A stretch of 64,000 nt of DNA from Phycisphaeraceae bacterium (GTDB lineage: Bacteria; Planctomycetota; Phycisphaerae; Phycisphaerales; SM1A02): assembly GCA_019636755.1 (NCBI GenBank), contig JAHBWZ010000002.1, forward strand, positions 496,001 through 560,000. The letters run 5' to 3'. Below the pieces are notes generated by a model. That model searched no databases, was not told the origin of the DNA, and saw only the letters and a program-made list of their open reading frames with translations. Position numbers and translations under genes: made by a program. Below are positions 63,104-64,000 of this stretch, in pieces (within the stretch, counting starts at the first letter, position 1; each line of letters begins with the position of its first letter).

Positions 63104-63136
63104 GTCCCGGCGGACGGCACGATCCGCCGCCGGGAC
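63104..63136 (+). terminator. Hairpin downstream of the beta-helix gene
   Basis: GTCCCGGCGG pairs with CCGCCGGGAC around a 13-base centre, 50 bases after the stop. It is the positional counterpart of 2137-2175. No T-tract follows. Confidence 0.5.
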
Positions 63137-63163
63137 ATCCCGGGCGCCTCTGGGGTCTGTGCG

Positions 63164-63345
63164 CGCTGTGGAATCTGCTGGCACGCGTGACTCGACAGGC
63201 CGAAGGCCCTGATCGCGCAGAGCCGCGGCGTCCTGGAGCGAAGCGACACCCCCGGAAGCGTGATGAAGGATGGTGCAGGCTGAAGGCCTGCCCGCGGTGC
63301 GTGCCGTCGATCGTGGTGTCGCCCATCGTGGCATCGCCGTCCTCG
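63164..63345 (+). repeat. Partial copy of the upstream repeat family
   Basis: Blocks such as CTGGAGCGAAGCGACACCC, GATGGTGCAGGCTGAAGGC and GCCGTCGATCGTGGTGTCG match parts of 59060-59165 and, inverted, 5680-5800; weaker similarity exists with 2035-2110. No coding frame is kept. Confidence 0.65.
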
Positions 63346-63470
63346 GCGATGGTGCCGAGGCCGTCCCCGGCCGCGCCGCTGCGCGCGAGCCATGCCGAGG
63401 CACGCAGATGAGGATCGCCAGATCGACGACACGCATGCTCCAGTTCATCGTGCAGGAGCCCGACGACCGC

Positions 63471-63513
63471 GAAGGGGGTTCAAGGGGGGCGACAGCCCCC
63501 ATTGGCGTGCGCG
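63471..63513 (+). repeat. Family B dispersed palindromic repeat
   Basis: GAAGGGGGTTCAAGGGGGGC, hairpin GGGGGCGACAGCCCCC and tail ATTGGCGTGCGC are almost identical to 1944-1986, the copy behind the paralogous module at the other end of the window. Confidence 0.8.
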
Positions 63514-63736
63514 ATCAGATCGCGCAGGCATGGACGTCGTCGTGAGATGAGGAGCATCGGTCGAGCGTTCTCTCTCACGCTCGTCCGCTGGATCACATGT
63601 CCAGAGGATGCACGTCGCTGATCGGAGTCAGTTGGTCACCTTCCTTGTCGACACGGTCTGAAGGCGCACGCCGATGGGAGATGGCGCCACGGTTGAACAC
63701 ACCGTTGCGATGTCGGCGCGAATGCCCGCTCCAGTT

Positions 63737-63895
63737 CTCTCGCCAAGGCGCGAAGGTCGCGAAGATGATGAGGTGATCGTGTTCAGGAGGCGCATGGCTC
63801 TGGATGCCGTCGAGCATGATGTGAACGGTGCATGAAGCGGATGAGCGCACTTGTCCTGGCGCTCTTCGCGTCTTCGCGAGAGCATCCGGATGGAG
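63737..63895 (+). repeat. CTTCGCG-type dispersed repeat pair
   Basis: TTCTCTCGCCAAGGCGCGAA (about 63736) and the inverted-like GCTCTTCGCGTCTTCGCGAG (about 63861) frame about 100 bases without a gene. The motif resembles a repeat seen in many environmental bacterial genomes. The remaining sequence from 63054 to 63960 holds no supported gene. Confidence 0.5.
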
Positions 63896-63960
63896 CCTGG
63901 CGTTTCGGCGGACCTGCCATGACGGCGCTTTGTCGGGACGGCCGTTCATGTGCGAAGATC

Positions 63961-64000
63961 ATCCGTGAGGCTCCTTGCTCACCGTCTGTGCACCGCCGTG
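63961..64000 (+). repeat. Start of a further copy of the HAF upstream repeat (cut by window edge)
   Basis: Forty bases identical to 59235-59274, which in the other copy precede the TTGACA promoter by 26 bases. A third HAF-type gene is therefore expected just beyond the window. Confidence 0.75.

Overview
The window is high-GC bacterial chromosome. Secreted proteins end in paired Asp/Asn/Gly-rich EF-hand (dockerin-like) repeats with xxDLLxLLxxWG cores. There is also a MoxR-DUF58-BatA-like-VWA-coiled-coil operon and a prenyltransferase-repeat protein beside it. This combination points to Planctomycetota, most likely a Phycisphaerae-type organism. Taxonomy is inferred from gene content only.

Layout. 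(1) 1-5.9 kb, minus strand: three secreted dockerin-tailed proteins (two HAF-repeat-like, one beta-helix/choice-of-anchor-Q-like). (2) 6-20.9 kb: housekeeping genes. These are a parA-VanZ-like-murJ operon divergent from recO, two HDOD-GGDEF-like regulators, an M16 peptidase, an AsmA/TamB-like giant protein, a DUF6655-like envelope protein and a methyltransferase. (3) 20.9-31.2 kb: an accessory island of RHS-core secreted toxin cassettes with small downstream immunity candidates, one IS630-family element and a deleted MITE-like derivative of it. (4) 31.2-40.9 kb: S8 peptidase, P1B-type metal ATPase translationally coupled to an OLD-like ATPase/TOPRIM protein, tRNA-Glu, an MBL-fold hydrolase, dnaA and a possible oriC. 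(5) 40.9-55 kb: the MoxR/VWA operon, prenyltransferase-repeat protein, NPCBM-like protein and an RluA-type pseudouridine synthase. (6) 55-58.5 kb: SPFH protein, trpD and lgt. (7) 58.5-64 kb: a second copy, in opposite orientation, of the HAF-like plus beta-helix module found at the left end, followed at the window edge by the first 40 bases of a third copy of its upstream repeat.

The most striking system is the island at 21.2-31.2 kb. One full-length RHS protein (signal peptide, RHS repeats, two EF-hand loops, RHS core, variable tip) is followed by shorter copies. These keep the same signal peptide, second EF-hand loop and RHS core but carry unrelated C-terminal tips, and each intact tip is followed by a different small gene, usually overlapping it by ATGA. 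A further stand-alone signal-peptide toxin candidate has lost the RHS part altogether, and the last RHS copy is a wreck left by a microhomology deletion and transposon debris. I read it as a tandem, secreted, calcium-loop-bearing polymorphic toxin/immunity array.

The second notable theme is the paralogous HAF module at both ends. Its upstream repeat, sigma-70-like promoter and about 230-260-base leader are far better conserved than the proteins they precede, which suggests a maintained regulatory leader or ongoing gene conversion.
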